Notes: a model not told the origin generated them from the sequence alone. Numbered from the stretch's first letter, positions 44,918 to 54,190 are shown. The stretch: 64,000 bases of DNA from Mucilaginibacter mallensis (GCF_900105165.1 NZ_LT629740.1:3286001-3350000); one strand, 5' to 3'. Numbers and translations: made by a program.

Positions 44918-46591
44918 ATGGAAAATAAACCCATAGCCCGAACGCTCCGCTTATTATCGCAATTGATGGAACTACATGAGGTTAACCCGTTTAAAATACG
45001 GTCGATAGCCAATGCAGCATTTAAGGTTGATAAACTGCCATTCCCGGTTGCCGGTAAAAGCTTTGAAGAACTGGAAAAAGTTGATGGTATTGGCAAAAGT
45101 ATAGCCGCCAAAATTATTGAATTACAGGATACCGGTACAATGGTGGAGCTACAGGAACTACTTACAGCTACCCCCGAAGGTGTTGTGGAGATGATGGGCA
45201 TAAAAGGTATCGGCCCCAAAAAGGTAGCTATTATCTGGCATGATCTGGGCATTGAAAATACAGGTGAACTATACTATGCATGTAATGAGAACCGCCTGAT
45301 TGAAGCCAAAGGCTTCGGCTTAAAAACACAGGAAGAGATCAGCAAAGCTATTGAGTTCAGGATGGCGAGCAATGGTAAATTCCTGTATGCACAGATAGAA
45401 AAAGAAGCCAATGATCTGCTGGATCAGCTAAAAAGTTTATTCCCCGGCGCGTTATTTGAATTTGGCGGAGAATTTCGCAGACTTTGCGAAATAGTTAATG
45501 AGCTGGTTATTGTATTAGGCAGCCGCGATCAAACCATTGCTTTTGATTCATTATTAAAATCAGAGATACTTAATAATATAACTGCCAACGGCAACCATAT
45601 TAATGGCGAAATGCCTAATGGCCTCCTGGTTGATATAGTTTGTGTTGAAAAGCGCGACTTTTATAAAGAGTTATTCCTACAAACGGGTAATGATGAGCAT
45701 GTGGAAGCGGTTATTAGCCGTATAGCAGATGTGATAGATCAGCCTGAAAGCGAGGAAATGATCTACACAAAATCAGGTCTTGAATTTATGAAGCCCGAAC
45801 TGCGTGAGGGAGATACCTTTATTGCCCGGGCAAGAGATAATGCATTGCCTCAACTCATTAGTTATAACGACCTGAAAGGCACACTGCATAACCACAGTAC
45901 CTGGAGCGACGGCGTGAATACCATTGAAGAAATGGCTTTATACTGCCGTGATACCTTGAAACTGGAATACTTAGGTATGTGCGATCACAGTAAAAGCGCG
46001 TTTTATGCTAAAGGATTAAGCATTGAACGGGTATTACAGCAACACGAAGAGATCGATCACCTGAATAAAAAACTGGACGGCTTTAAAATCTTCAAGGGCA
46101 TTGAGTCGGATATCTTAAACGATGGTTCGCTGGATTACCCGGATGAGATCCTAAAAAAATTTGATTTTATCGTGGCATCCGTACACTCCAACCTTAAAAT
46201 GGATGAAGAAAAAGCGACTACCCGCTTAATAAAAGCAATTGAAAATCCATTCACCACTATACTTGGCCACCCAACCGGGCGTTTGTTGTTAAGCAGAAAA
46301 GGCTACCCTATCGACTATAAAAAAGTTATAGATGCTTGCGCAGCAAACAAGGTGGTTATTGAAATAAATGCCAATCCACTCCGCCTCGACCTTGATTGGC
46401 GTTGGCACCAATATGCACTGGACAAAGGCGTTATGCTATCCATTAACCCGGATGCACACCGTAACGAAGGCTTTTTAGATATGCATTATGGCGTAATTGT
46501 AGCCCGAAAAGGCGGTTTATACAAGGAAAAATGTTTAAATGCCTTATCATTGCAGGAAATTCAACAATATTTCAATAACAAAAAAGGTTAA
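44918..46591 (+). CDS. PolX-like protein (HhH plus PHP domains) with degenerate polymerase site
   Basis: A 557-residue protein with the bacterial DNA polymerase X layout: an 8-kDa-like HhH region (about 1-110, VDGIGKSIAAKIIEL and IKGIGPKKVAIIWHDLG), a polymerase-like part (about 110-310) and a C-terminal PHP phosphoesterase (about 325-557). The PHP metal sites look intact (HNHSTWSDG, MCDHSKSA, GIESDI, SVHSNLKM, GHPTGR, NPDAHRNEG). In the palm, the DxD pair expected after GGEFRR is Glu195 and Val197; only the third Asp (Asp239) remains. It probably keeps nuclease activity but not normal DNA synthesis. Confidence 0.88.
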   Translation: MENKPIARTLRLLSQLMELHEVNPFKIRSIANAAFKVDKLPFPVAGKSFEELEKVDGIGKSIAAKIIELQDTGTMVELQELLTATPEGVVEMMGIKGIGPKKVAIIWHDLGIENTGELYYACNENRLIEAKGFGLKTQEEISKAIEFRMASNGKFLYAQIEKEANDLLDQLKSLFPGALFEFGGEFRRLCEIVNELVIVLGSRDQTIAFDSLLKSEILNNITANGNHINGEMPNGLLVDIVCVEKRDFYKELFLQTGNDEHVEAVISRIADVIDQPESEEMIYTKSGLEFMKPELREGDTFIARARDNALPQLISYNDLKGTLHNHSTWSDGVNTIEEMALYCRDTLKLEYLGMCDHSKSAFYAKGLSIERVLQQHEEIDHLNKKLDGFKIFKGIESDILNDGSLDYPDEILKKFDFIVASVHSNLKMDEEKATTRLIKAIENPFTTILGHPTGRLLLSRKGYPIDYKKVIDACAANKVVIEINANPLRLDLDWRWHQYALDKGVMLSINPDAHRNEGFLDMHYGVIVARKGGLYKEKCLNALSLQEIQQYFNNKKG

Positions 46592-46629
46592 TATAGTCAT
46601 GAGGTTCAAAGTCTGAAAACAAAAAGACC

Positions 46630-46654
46630 CATGAACTAATGAACCAATGAACTA
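46630..46654. repeat. Low-complexity ATGAACTAATGAACC-type leader
   Basis: Repeated ATGAAC(T/C)AATGA units run straight into the start codon of the heptose kinase gene, like the leader at 20500-20531. Confidence 0.6.
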
Positions 46655-47641
46655 ATGAGCATAATAGACAAAGTACGTTCCATACAAAAATCAGGTAAGC
46701 AGCCATCCATATTGGTTATCGGCGATATTATGATCGACCATTATATATGGGGTGGCGCTACAAGATTATCCCCTGAGGCTCCTGTACCTATAGTTAATGT
46801 AAAAAAGGAAACTACTACGCTGGGTGGTGCGGGTAATTTAACCCAGAACCTGGTTAGCCTTGGTGCTAAAGTTATGCTGGGCGGTGTTAAAGGTGATGAT
46901 GAAGCTGGTAAGCAATTAATAGAAATATTAAGTAATGAAGGCGTACAATCAGATACTATAATTACTGATATCAACAGGCCCACAACTATAAAAACCCGTG
47001 TTTTAGCTGGCAATCAGCAAATTGTAAGGATCGACAGGGAGCTTACCGATGCACTTACTATTGAACTGGAAGATGAACTTTTAAATAAGTTAATAGCACA
47101 CATAGATGAAGCTGATATCGTAGTATTGTCTGATTATAATAAAGGCCTGTTCTCCCCTGCTTTTACCCAAAAGGTAATTAAAGCTGCAAACGATCGTCAA
47201 AAAAAGGTGATTATTGATCCTAAAGGCTTAAATTATGAGAAATATAAAGGTGCGTTCATCATCAAGCCTAATAAAAAAGAGCTTACAGAGGCTGCTAAAG
47301 CCGAGAAAATAAAAGGTATTGACGATGTTCGGGAAGCGGCCAAAGCTATTTTTGAGCAAACAAATGTCACTTACCTGATAGTAACTTTATCGGAAGAAGG
47401 CATGGCAATTGTAAGCAAAGATGATTGCAAAATACTCCCTGTTAAGGCTACCGAAGTATTTGATGTTACCGGAGCTGGTGATACTGTTTTGGCCGCAATA
47501 GCCTATTTTATAGCATCAGGCTTATCAGTTGAGGAAGCCTGCGACCTGGCAAATCATGCCGCTGCAATAGTGATAAGGCACATTGGCAGCGCCACAACTA
47601 CAATAGATGAAATTATTGACGACATTAATAATACCCGTTAA
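46655..47641 (+). CDS. rfaE1: D-glycero-D-manno-heptose 7-phosphate kinase
   Basis: A 328-residue ribokinase-family enzyme corresponding to the kinase half of HldE. It phosphorylates heptose 7-phosphate at C1. Motifs: DIMIDHYIWGGATRLSPEAP, GGAGNLTQNL, IKPNKKEL and the catalytic Asp in DVTGAGDTVLAA. It opens an operon with gmhA two bases on and the nucleotidyltransferase, so HldE is split into two genes here. Confidence 0.93.
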   Translation: MSIIDKVRSIQKSGKQPSILVIGDIMIDHYIWGGATRLSPEAPVPIVNVKKETTTLGGAGNLTQNLVSLGAKVMLGGVKGDDEAGKQLIEILSNEGVQSDTIITDINRPTTIKTRVLAGNQQIVRIDRELTDALTIELEDELLNKLIAHIDEADIVVLSDYNKGLFSPAFTQKVIKAANDRQKKVIIDPKGLNYEKYKGAFIIKPNKKELTEAAKAEKIKGIDDVREAAKAIFEQTNVTYLIVTLSEEGMAIVSKDDCKILPVKATEVFDVTGAGDTVLAAIAYFIASGLSVEEACDLANHAAAIVIRHIGSATTTIDEIIDDINNTR

Positions 47642-47643
47642 AC

Positions 47644-48198
47644 ATGGTTAGTGAGGAACTTTACGATCATCAAAATTTAATAAAAAAAGTAATTGATTTG
47701 CTTACTGCCGATATTGAGGCGGGTTGTGAATTATTTACCTCAACCATATTAAGCGGTAATAAGATCTTGTTAGCCGGAAACGGTGGCAGTGCAGCTGATT
47801 CACAGCACATTGCAGCAGAATTAAGCGGAAGGTTTGTAAAAGACCGTAAAGCATTACCCGCCGTGGCCCTAACTACTGACACTTCGGCCATTACGGCAAT
47901 AGCCAACGACCATGGTTATGAGTATGTTTTCTCGCGCCAGTTAGAGGCGCTGGCCCTGCCGGGTGATCTTTTTGTTGGTATTTCAACCAGCGGAAACAGT
48001 CCAGGTATATTAAAAGCCTTTGAATCAGCAAAAGAATTTGGCTGTAAAACTTTAGGTTTATCCGGCCGGGATGGTGGTAAAATGAATGGACTTTGCGATC
48101 TGAATATCATTGTTCCATCTAATGTTACAGCCCGTATACAGGAAATGCACATCCTGATAGGTCACATATTTTGCAAGGCGGTTGACGACTTGTTTTAA
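47644..48198 (+). CDS. gmhA: Phosphoheptose isomerase
   Basis: A 184-residue SIS-domain enzyme that converts sedoheptulose 7-phosphate to heptose 7-phosphate, the first step to ADP-heptose. LLAGNGGSAADSQHIAAELSGRF and VGISTSGNSPGILKAFE are the sugar-phosphate loops; the late IQEMHILIGHIFC carries active-site His residues. It lies between the two HldE-type genes. Confidence 0.94.
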   Translation: MVSEELYDHQNLIKKVIDLLTADIEAGCELFTSTILSGNKILLAGNGGSAADSQHIAAELSGRFVKDRKALPAVALTTDTSAITAIANDHGYEYVFSRQLEALALPGDLFVGISTSGNSPGILKAFESAKEFGCKTLGLSGRDGGKMNGLCDLNIIVPSNVTARIQEMHILIGHIFCKAVDDLF

Positions 48199-48210
48199 TA
48201 ATTTAGTACC

Positions 48211-48705
48211 ATGCGCGATATTGAAAAGACCCTTTCCAGCAAAATAAATGAGCTATCAACACTAAAAACAAAGGTTGCTATCTGGAAGAGTGAGGATAAA
48301 AAAGTGGTTTTCACCAATGGCGTGTTCGATCTGATTCATATTGGCCATATCACTTACCTTTCAAAAGCGGCTGAATTAGGTGATAAATTGATCATCGGCT
48401 TAAATTCAGATGCTTCTGTTAAGCGGATAAAGGGCGAAAGTCGCCCGGTTAATGGGCAGGATAGTCGCGCGGCATTACTGGCATCTTTCTTTTTTGTGGA
48501 TGCGGTAGTAGTTTTTGAAGAGGATACACCATTAAATCTGATCACCACTTTAATGCCTGATGTACTGATAAAGGGTGCCGATTACTCCATTGAAAATATT
48601 GTTGGCGCTAAAGAAGTAATTGCCAATGGCGGTGAAGTTAAAACTATTACTTTTGTAGAGGGCTATTCTTCAACGTCAATTATTAAGAAGATCCAACAAA
48701 AATAA
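48211..48705 (+). CDS. rfaE2: D-glycero-D-manno-heptose 1-phosphate adenylyltransferase
   Basis: A 164-residue nucleotidyltransferase, the other half of HldE, which makes ADP-heptose. [17 protein letters not shown] holds the HxGH motif, and [11 protein letters not shown] the ISSTxII-like C-terminal motif. [20 protein letters not shown] is typical. It is 12 bases after gmhA and 21 before DUF4254. Confidence 0.93.
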   Translation: MRDIEKTLSSKINELSTLKTKVAIWKSEDKKVVFTNGVFDLIHIGHITYLSKAAELGDKLIIGLNSDASVKRIKGESRPVNGQDSRAALLASFFFVDAVVVFEEDTPLNLITTLMPDVLIKGADYSIENIVGAKEVIANGGEVKTITFVEGYSSTSIIKKIQQK

Positions 48706-48726
48706 GCTTACCCGCATTTGAAAAAT

Positions 48727-49332
48727 ATGATAAGTGAACATTGCAACCAGATATTTGAGCAGGCGATAGGCGACTATCATCGGTTTAATGAAGTAGAAAA
48801 GCAATGTGAAAACCCTTTTGCTCCCGTTACTTTAGATAATTTATTATACGCCAAATGCTGGATAGATACCGCGCAATGGCATATGGAAGATGAGATCCGT
48901 AACCCCTCTATCCAACCGCTTGAAGTGGTAAAATGGAAACGTAGTATTGATGCTTCCAACCAGGATCGTACCGACATGGTGGAGTATATCGACTCTTATT
49001 TTCACGAAAAATATAAAAATATTCAGCCTTTAGCATCGGCCCGGATAAACACCGAGAGTCCTGCCTGGGCCATAGACCGCCTGTCGATCCTCGCCCTGAA
49101 AATATACCATATGCGTGAAGAGAGCTTGCGTACAGATGCTGATGAAGCGCACATTACGGAGTGCAAAAACAAACTGGCTATATTATTACAGCAACGTGTT
49201 GACCTGTCAACAGCTATTGATGAGCTGCTGGAAGATATAGAAAAAGGAGAAAAATACATGAAGGTTTATCGCCAGATGAAGATGTATAATGATCCTGAAC
49301 TTAACCCTGTTTTATACAATAACAAAAAATAA
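48727..49332 (+). CDS. DUF4254 family protein
   Basis: A 201-residue helical, cytoplasmic protein of unknown function. Conserved-looking parts are LLYAKCWIDTAQWHMEDEIRNP and INTESPAWAIDRLSILALKIYHM. A TTG three codons upstream was not used. It is wedged between the ADP-heptose nucleotidyltransferase and a family 9 glycosyltransferase, whose ATG overlaps its stop by one base. The position points to a role in heptose transfer or its control. Confidence 0.84.
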   Translation: MISEHCNQIFEQAIGDYHRFNEVEKQCENPFAPVTLDNLLYAKCWIDTAQWHMEDEIRNPSIQPLEVVKWKRSIDASNQDRTDMVEYIDSYFHEKYKNIQPLASARINTESPAWAIDRLSILALKIYHMREESLRTDADEAHITECKNKLAILLQQRVDLSTAIDELLEDIEKGEKYMKVYRQMKMYNDPELNPVLYNNKK

Positions 49333-50363
49333 TGCCGGGGCCAAAGCACATATTGGTCATGCGTTTTTCGGCTATGGGCGATGTGGCGATGACCGTTCCG
49401 GTTGTTAAAGCACTGTTAGATCAAAATCCTGAGGTTACTCTTACCTATATTTCCCGCCCTGAATTTGCTGAATTCTTCAAAAATATACCCCGTTTAAAAT
49501 ATTATCCTGCCGATTTAAAAGAACTTTATAAGGGCTTTGGAGGCCTGATAAAACTCTTCAATCACCTGAAAAATCAGGAACATTTTGATGCGGTAGCTGA
49601 TCTGCATAACAATCTGCGCACCCAAATATTAAGGCGCTTATTCAGGCTAACAGGCGTAAAAACTGCCGCACTGGATAAAGGCAGGGCTGAAAAAAAACTG
49701 TTAACACGCTTCCCAAACAAGGTATTAAAACCCCTAAAACGCACTGTTGAACGCTATGCAGATGTGTTCCGCAAGATAGGTTTTTATGTTACACTGGACT
49801 ATAAACTGGTGAAAAAATCAAAGCCTTTAGCTGATGATATTATTAAAATAACTGGTGAAAAAACCTCCCCATGGATAGGGATTTCACCATTCGCCAAGCA
49901 TAAAGGGAAGATCCTTCCACTTGAAAAAATGGAGGAAGTGATTGCTGAATTAAACAAACAAGATGTAAAAATCTTCCTTTTTGGAGGATCAATTAGCGAG
50001 CAGGAAATATGCAATGAATGGGAGAAAAGATATGCGAATGTGGTTTCCACCATCCGTATATTAAATATGCAGCAGGAATTTGTGCTTATCAATAACCTGG
50101 ATGTAATGCTTAGTATGGACTCCGCAGGTATGCATTTAGCTTCGCTTGAAGGCACGCCGGTAATATCAGTTTGGGGGGCGACGCATCATTATGCCGGCTT
50201 TTTGGGCTATGGACAATCAGAAAATGATATTGTAGCCGACACAATTGAGTGCCGCCCATGTTCTGTATACGGTAATAAACCATGTTTTAGAAAGGATTAT
50301 GCCTGTTTAAACCGTATAAAAGCCGAAACTATAGTTGATAAATTAACTCAATACACTCGATGA
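49332..50363 (+). CDS. Family 9 glycosyltransferase (heptosyltransferase-like)
   Basis: A 343-residue GT-B enzyme of the lipopolysaccharide heptosyltransferase family. The start LVMRFSAMGDVAMTVPVVKAL, the middle WIGISPFAKHKGKILP and VISVWGATHHYAG are family marks. The C-terminal CRPCSVYGNKPCFRKDYAC cluster is common in Bacteroidota members. Being behind the ADP-heptose genes, ADP-heptose is the probable donor and lipid A-core sugar the acceptor. Its stop overlaps the next ATG by four bases. Confidence 0.9.
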   Translation: MPGPKHILVMRFSAMGDVAMTVPVVKALLDQNPEVTLTYISRPEFAEFFKNIPRLKYYPADLKELYKGFGGLIKLFNHLKNQEHFDAVADLHNNLRTQILRRLFRLTGVKTAALDKGRAEKKLLTRFPNKVLKPLKRTVERYADVFRKIGFYVTLDYKLVKKSKPLADDIIKITGEKTSPWIGISPFAKHKGKILPLEKMEEVIAELNKQDVKIFLFGGSISEQEICNEWEKRYANVVSTIRILNMQQEFVLINNLDVMLSMDSAGMHLASLEGTPVISVWGATHHYAGFLGYGQSENDIVADTIECRPCSVYGNKPCFRKDYACLNRIKAETIVDKLTQYTR

Positions 50364-50830
50364 AAAGGTTATTATTAATTCGCCATGCTAAGGCCACCCA
50401 TGACACTGATTATAAGGATTTTGATCGCCCGCTAAAAAAATCAGGCATAAAAGATTCTGAAATAATGGCCGACCACCTAAAAACAAAGTCATATATACCA
50501 CAGATAATTTTCAGCAGCCCATCGGTACGTACAAAAAAAACGGCTGATATTTTTGCTGAACATCTCTCAGTAACCAAAATTCAAACTGATAAAGCCATAT
50601 ATGAGGCAAGCGATGCTACCTTGTTAGATATCATCAACGAGTTTCCTGATCAGTATTACTTTATTGCTTTAGTTGGGCATAACCCCGCTATAAGTCAGAT
50701 GCTTTATCACTTAACAGGGCAAATAAAGGATGTGCCTCCCTGTGCCATAGCTGTAATTGATTTTGAGTTTGATGAATGGAAATTAATAAGCGGCGGCACC
50801 GGGAAGCTGGTGCTTTATGATGAGGTGTAA
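50360..50830 (+). CDS. SixA-type histidine phosphatase
   Basis: A 156-residue histidine-phosphatase-superfamily enzyme with the nucleophile in LLLIRHAKA (Arg8-His9), SSPSVRTKKTADIF and the second His in LVGHNPAIS. SixA removes phosphate from phosphohistidine on Hpt domains in E. coli, but family members also act on small molecules. The four-base overlap with the glycosyltransferase makes a metabolic role in the heptose operon just as plausible. Confidence 0.85.
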   Translation: MKRLLLIRHAKATHDTDYKDFDRPLKKSGIKDSEIMADHLKTKSYIPQIIFSSPSVRTKKTADIFAEHLSVTKIQTDKAIYEASDATLLDIINEFPDQYYFIALVGHNPAISQMLYHLTGQIKDVPPCAIAVIDFEFDEWKLISGGTGKLVLYDEV

Positions 50831-50849
50831 AAAAAGATGCAATTTGAGG

Positions 50850-50920
50850 GTCATACTGAGCGTAGTCGAAGTATAGGCGTAAAGGCCTTGCCCACATGCT
50901 TCGACTACGCTCAGCATGAC
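50850..50920. repeat. Inverted repeat, TCATACTGAGCGTAGTCGAA family
   Basis: Arms at 50850-50873 and 50897-50920 pair over 24 bases with two mismatches. This is the well-known TCATGCTGAGC...TCGAAGCATG dispersed repeat. It separates the converging sixA-like and dprA genes. Confidence 0.82.
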
Positions 50921-50945
50921 ACCTACCCTTTTCTCTTTAGTCCTA

Positions 50946-52043
50946 TTAACTAATCAAATACGTCTTCCCTGGCAGCGAGCGGATATAGCCCTGCATCTCC
51001 ATATTTAACAGGTTCATAGCCAGCGTACTCATGGTCATATTGGTTTTTATGGTGAGATCATCAATGGCAAGCGGGGCTTTGTGATCCTTTATCGTATCAA
51101 AAATAATTTGCTCATCCCTTGTCAGATCAATAGGTAAAGTAAATTGCTGAACTGCCTTAATATTTTCATCCTTTTCCCAACCTAAACTATACGCCAGATC
51201 AGCCGGATTAGTGAGTAATGCCGCTTTGTTATGTCGTACCAGGAAGTTACAACCCTCCGAAAACTCATCTCCTATCCTGCCCGGGAAAGTATAAACATCA
51301 CGGTTATAAGAGTTTGCTATTTCAGCGGTGATCAGCGCACCGCCTTTTACACTGGCTTCAATAACCACCGTAGCATCGGCCATACCGGCTACTATACGGT
51401 TACGTTCAGGAAAATTTTCTCTGTCAGGGATAGTGCCTGACGGATATTCCGACAATAATCCGCCATTTTCGAGCATCTTTTCAGCTGTCGCGCGATTTTG
51501 ACCAGGATATAACCGATCCAGACCATGTCCCAGGACACCAACTGTAGGCATATCTAAGCGCAGGCACTCCTTATGCGCTGCTACATCAATCCCTAATGCC
51601 AGTCCACTTATTATCAGCACGTTGTATTGTTGTAATTCTTCAATTAGCTCTTTACACAAATGCTTACCATATTCAGTGGCGTTACGGGTACCTACTATAC
51701 TGATAACACGTTGATTATTCAGATCGGCATTACCTTTACTATATAATAATATAGGTGAGTCATTACATAACTTCAGGCGTTTAGGGTAGCGCGGATCCGT
51801 ATAAAAAATAACATCAATATTATTCTTTTCGATGAATTTCACCTCCTCTTCTGCCTTGCGCAGCGCATCGTCTAAATTTAACTGCTCTATTGTTTTGATA
51901 CCGATACCCGGAATTTCCAGCAATCTTGATTTAGATACAGTAAATATCCGCTCGGCACTCCCCAGCGATAAAATCAGCGATTTTGATAGCACATGGCTAA
52001 CATTTTTAACATAAGTAAGGGCAACCTGGTGTAATACAGACAT
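50946..52043 (-). CDS. dprA: DNA-processing protein DprA
   Basis: A 365-residue protein that loads RecA on incoming single-stranded DNA in transformation. It has an N-terminal HhH part (LLEIPGIGIKTIEQL), the Rossmann core with ISIVGTRNATEYGKHL, SGLALGIDVAAHKECL, ENFPERNRIVAGMADATVVIEA and KGGALITAEIANSYNRDVYTFPG, and a C-terminal winged helix (about 300-365). Complete. Divergent from the BlaI gene. Confidence 0.95.
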   Translation of the reverse strand: MSVLHQVALTYVKNVSHVLSKSLILSLGSAERIFTVSKSRLLEIPGIGIKTIEQLNLDDALRKAEEEVKFIEKNNIDVIFYTDPRYPKRLKLCNDSPILLYSKGNADLNNQRVISIVGTRNATEYGKHLCKELIEELQQYNVLIISGLALGIDVAAHKECLRLDMPTVGVLGHGLDRLYPGQNRATAEKMLENGGLLSEYPSGTIPDRENFPERNRIVAGMADATVVIEASVKGGALITAEIANSYNRDVYTFPGRIGDEFSEGCNFLVRHNKAALLTNPADLAYSLGWEKDENIKAVQQFTLPIDLTRDEQIIFDTIKDHKAPLAIDDLTIKTNMTMSTLAMNLLNMEMQGYIRSLPGKTYLIS

Positions 52044-52110
52044 AGTGATAAGATCAGCCTAAAATAAAAAAAGAATCACAATAATGCTATAATAATTAGC
52101 AAAATAATAA

Positions 52111-52174
52111 AACTATAAAAATAGTTTGTGAACTATGAAAATAGTTGTAAATTTACCTAACTATAAAACTAGTT
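52111..52174 (+). promoter_or_regulatory. Three BlaI-type operator palindromes
   Basis: AACTATAAAAATAGTT (52111-52126), AACTATGAAAATAGTT (52131-52146) and AACTATAAAACTAGTT (52159-52174). The first two are perfect inverted repeats with 6-bp arms, 20 bp apart; the third has one arm mismatch and ends four bases before the BlaI start. They form the likely autoregulatory site. Confidence 0.82.
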
Positions 52175-52178
52175 TACT

Positions 52179-52556
52179 ATGCAGATCAAGGAACTCACAA
52201 AAGCCGAAGAGCAAATAATGCAGATACTGTGGCAATTAAATGAAGCTATTGTAAAAGAGATCATCGATAAAATACCCGAGCCAAAACCCGCGTATAACAC
52301 CGTATCAACTGTGGTTAGGGTGTTAGAGGGCAAGAGGTTCATTGATCATAAAGCCTATGGTAATTCACATGTGTACTTCCCTACTATCAGTGAAGCGGAG
52401 TATAAAAAGTTCACTTTTGATAAGATGATGAGGAACTATTTTGATGATTCCTACAAAAGCCTCGTTTCATTTATTGCCAATGAAAAAAAGCTCGGCATAA
52501 AGGAGCTAGATGAGTTAACCAACCTGATTGACAACCTTAAAAACAAAAAACAATGA
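52179..52556 (+). CDS. BlaI/MecI/CopY-family repressor
   Basis: A 125-residue winged-helix repressor: KELTKAEEQIMQILWQLNEAIVKEI is the family start, PAYNTVSTVVRVLEGKRF the recognition region, and the C-terminal half the dimer domain whose cleavage releases repression. It is coupled to an M56 metallopeptidase by an ATGA overlap, the usual sensor-repressor pair. No beta-lactamase gene lies near, so the signal is not obviously an antibiotic. Confidence 0.92.
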   Translation: MQIKELTKAEEQIMQILWQLNEAIVKEIIDKIPEPKPAYNTVSTVVRVLEGKRFIDHKAYGNSHVYFPTISEAEYKKFTFDKMMRNYFDDSYKSLVSFIANEKKLGIKELDELTNLIDNLKNKKQ

Positions 52557-54082
52557 ACTGGCTGCATTATTTGATGGAAGCTAACCTGTACCTCGCGGTA
52601 TTTTATACCGTTTATTATGTGTTTTTAAGCAACGATACACACTACACTTTAAACAGGGCCTATTTATTACTGAGTTGCGTGGTTTCATTCATAATACCGG
52701 TAGTACAATTAGGATTTTTAAAGCATGAACCACAAGCTCCGGTTGTGCAATATGTTAACTACCATAGTGTAATGGTAAAGCCGATAGAAGTTACATTAAT
52801 TCCGCCACCTGAAAAATTCACTTGGCAGGATGGTGTCTTTTATATCTATCTGGCTGGCGCGGCGGTGCTGTTATTGGTGTTATTATTCAAGCTTTACCAA
52901 TTGGTAAGGATAACGCGCAAAAGTAATAAACCAACAAACGCGGGTTATAAACTGGTCTACCTTAATGGCTCCAATACTGCTTTTTCTTTCTTCAATTTTC
53001 TATTCATCGGCACAAAAGCTGACGGCAAGGAAACCATTATTAAGCACGAACTGGTGCATATCCACCAAAAACACTCTGCCGATATTGTGTTTATTGAGAT
53101 ATTAAAAATCATTAACTGGTTCAATCCCTTTATTTATATACTGCAATATAGCCTTAAAGCCATACATGAATATATAGCTGATGAAAAAACGGCAGCTACC
53201 GAAATCGATGCCCTCACCTATTCCTCATTCCTGGTGCATAATGCTTACGGCTTGAGCGGGTCTTCAATTACGCATTCATTTTTCAATTATAACCTATTAA
53301 AAAAGAGGATCATTATGTTAAATCAAAAACGTTCGGGTAGTTTAGCAAGGCTAAAATACCTGCTGGCTGTGCCCATATGTGGCGGCCTGCTGTGTGTTTC
53401 AACACTGGCATTCAGTAAAAATTATGGCTGGGTTGTGCTGATGAAGCCAAAGTCAGACACTATAGCTAAACCACCACCACCGCCTGCACCGCCAAAAGTA
53501 AAGGTGACTGATGTACGCTTATTACCACCACCAACTCGCGAAAATGTGAGATTTGCCGCACCAGCTTCTCCCAGCGAGATCACAAAAAAGGGATATAAAT
53601 ATGCTGAATCGGGCTATTTAATAAACGGCAAAAGTGATTTCAGAGTGATTATTGTAGAAAAAGATGGCACGCAAACGTCCTATTTTAAAAATACAGCAAG
53701 CGCTAAACAAATTAAAATGTTGCGTGATAAGTATGGGTATTCATTCCCTAATATGTCGATATATTCTAAATTACCACCGCCGCCGCCAGCACCATTAGCA
53801 CCGCCCGCCAAGGAGGCACCGAAAACAAGTATAGACGAGCGCCCTTCACCATCTCCGTCTGCTGCATCAGCAGATGGAGAACTTAAGAGAAGCGCAGACA
53901 CCGTGCGCCGCGTTCATTCGTCAGTTAATGCAAAAGCCACAAGTAGCATAACTTATCCTAATTTCGATTCTTCAATCTCATCAAATAAGACTCCAAAAGT
54001 TTTTGATAGTCTCTATACATTAAAAGGAGGTTTCGAAAAAAAGCAAAAGATGCTGGTAGGGCGTGTTATATATTCGAAATAG
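52553..54082 (+). CDS. M56 family (BlaR1-like) metallopeptidase
   Basis: A 509-residue membrane protein with four transmembrane helices (about 8-28, 35-55, 95-118 and 262-282). The zinc site is HELVH (His165, Glu166, His169) with a later Glu in HEYIADEKTA. Unlike BlaR1 it has no penicillin-binding sensor domain; the extracytoplasmic C-terminus is Pro-rich (two runs of PPPPPAP type) around a small alpha/beta segment. It would cleave or trigger loss of the BlaI-type repressor. Confidence 0.88.
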   Translation: MNWLHYLMEANLYLAVFYTVYYVFLSNDTHYTLNRAYLLLSCVVSFIIPVVQLGFLKHEPQAPVVQYVNYHSVMVKPIEVTLIPPPEKFTWQDGVFYIYLAGAAVLLLVLLFKLYQLVRITRKSNKPTNAGYKLVYLNGSNTAFSFFNFLFIGTKADGKETIIKHELVHIHQKHSADIVFIEILKIINWFNPFIYILQYSLKAIHEYIADEKTAATEIDALTYSSFLVHNAYGLSGSSITHSFFNYNLLKKRIIMLNQKRSGSLARLKYLLAVPICGGLLCVSTLAFSKNYGWVVLMKPKSDTIAKPPPPPAPPKVKVTDVRLLPPPTRENVRFAAPASPSEITKKGYKYAESGYLINGKSDFRVIIVEKDGTQTSYFKNTASAKQIKMLRDKYGYSFPNMSIYSKLPPPPPAPLAPPAKEAPKTSIDERPSPSPSAASADGELKRSADTVRRVHSSVNAKATSSITYPNFDSSISSNKTPKVFDSLYTLKGGFEKKQKMLVGRVIYSK

Positions 54083-54190
54083 GGTATACTGATACCATCT
54101 GCTTTACATAATCTTTCTCATGGTTTTTGAGTTGGGTATTGCTGAACTGTTTTTCCGGCTCGGCAATTGCCTGTTTAAGGCTACTTATAA

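Noticed and set aside
52111-52174. CRISPR or tandem-repeat array
   Set aside because: Three 16-bp palindromes with unequal spacing next to a BlaI gene are operators.
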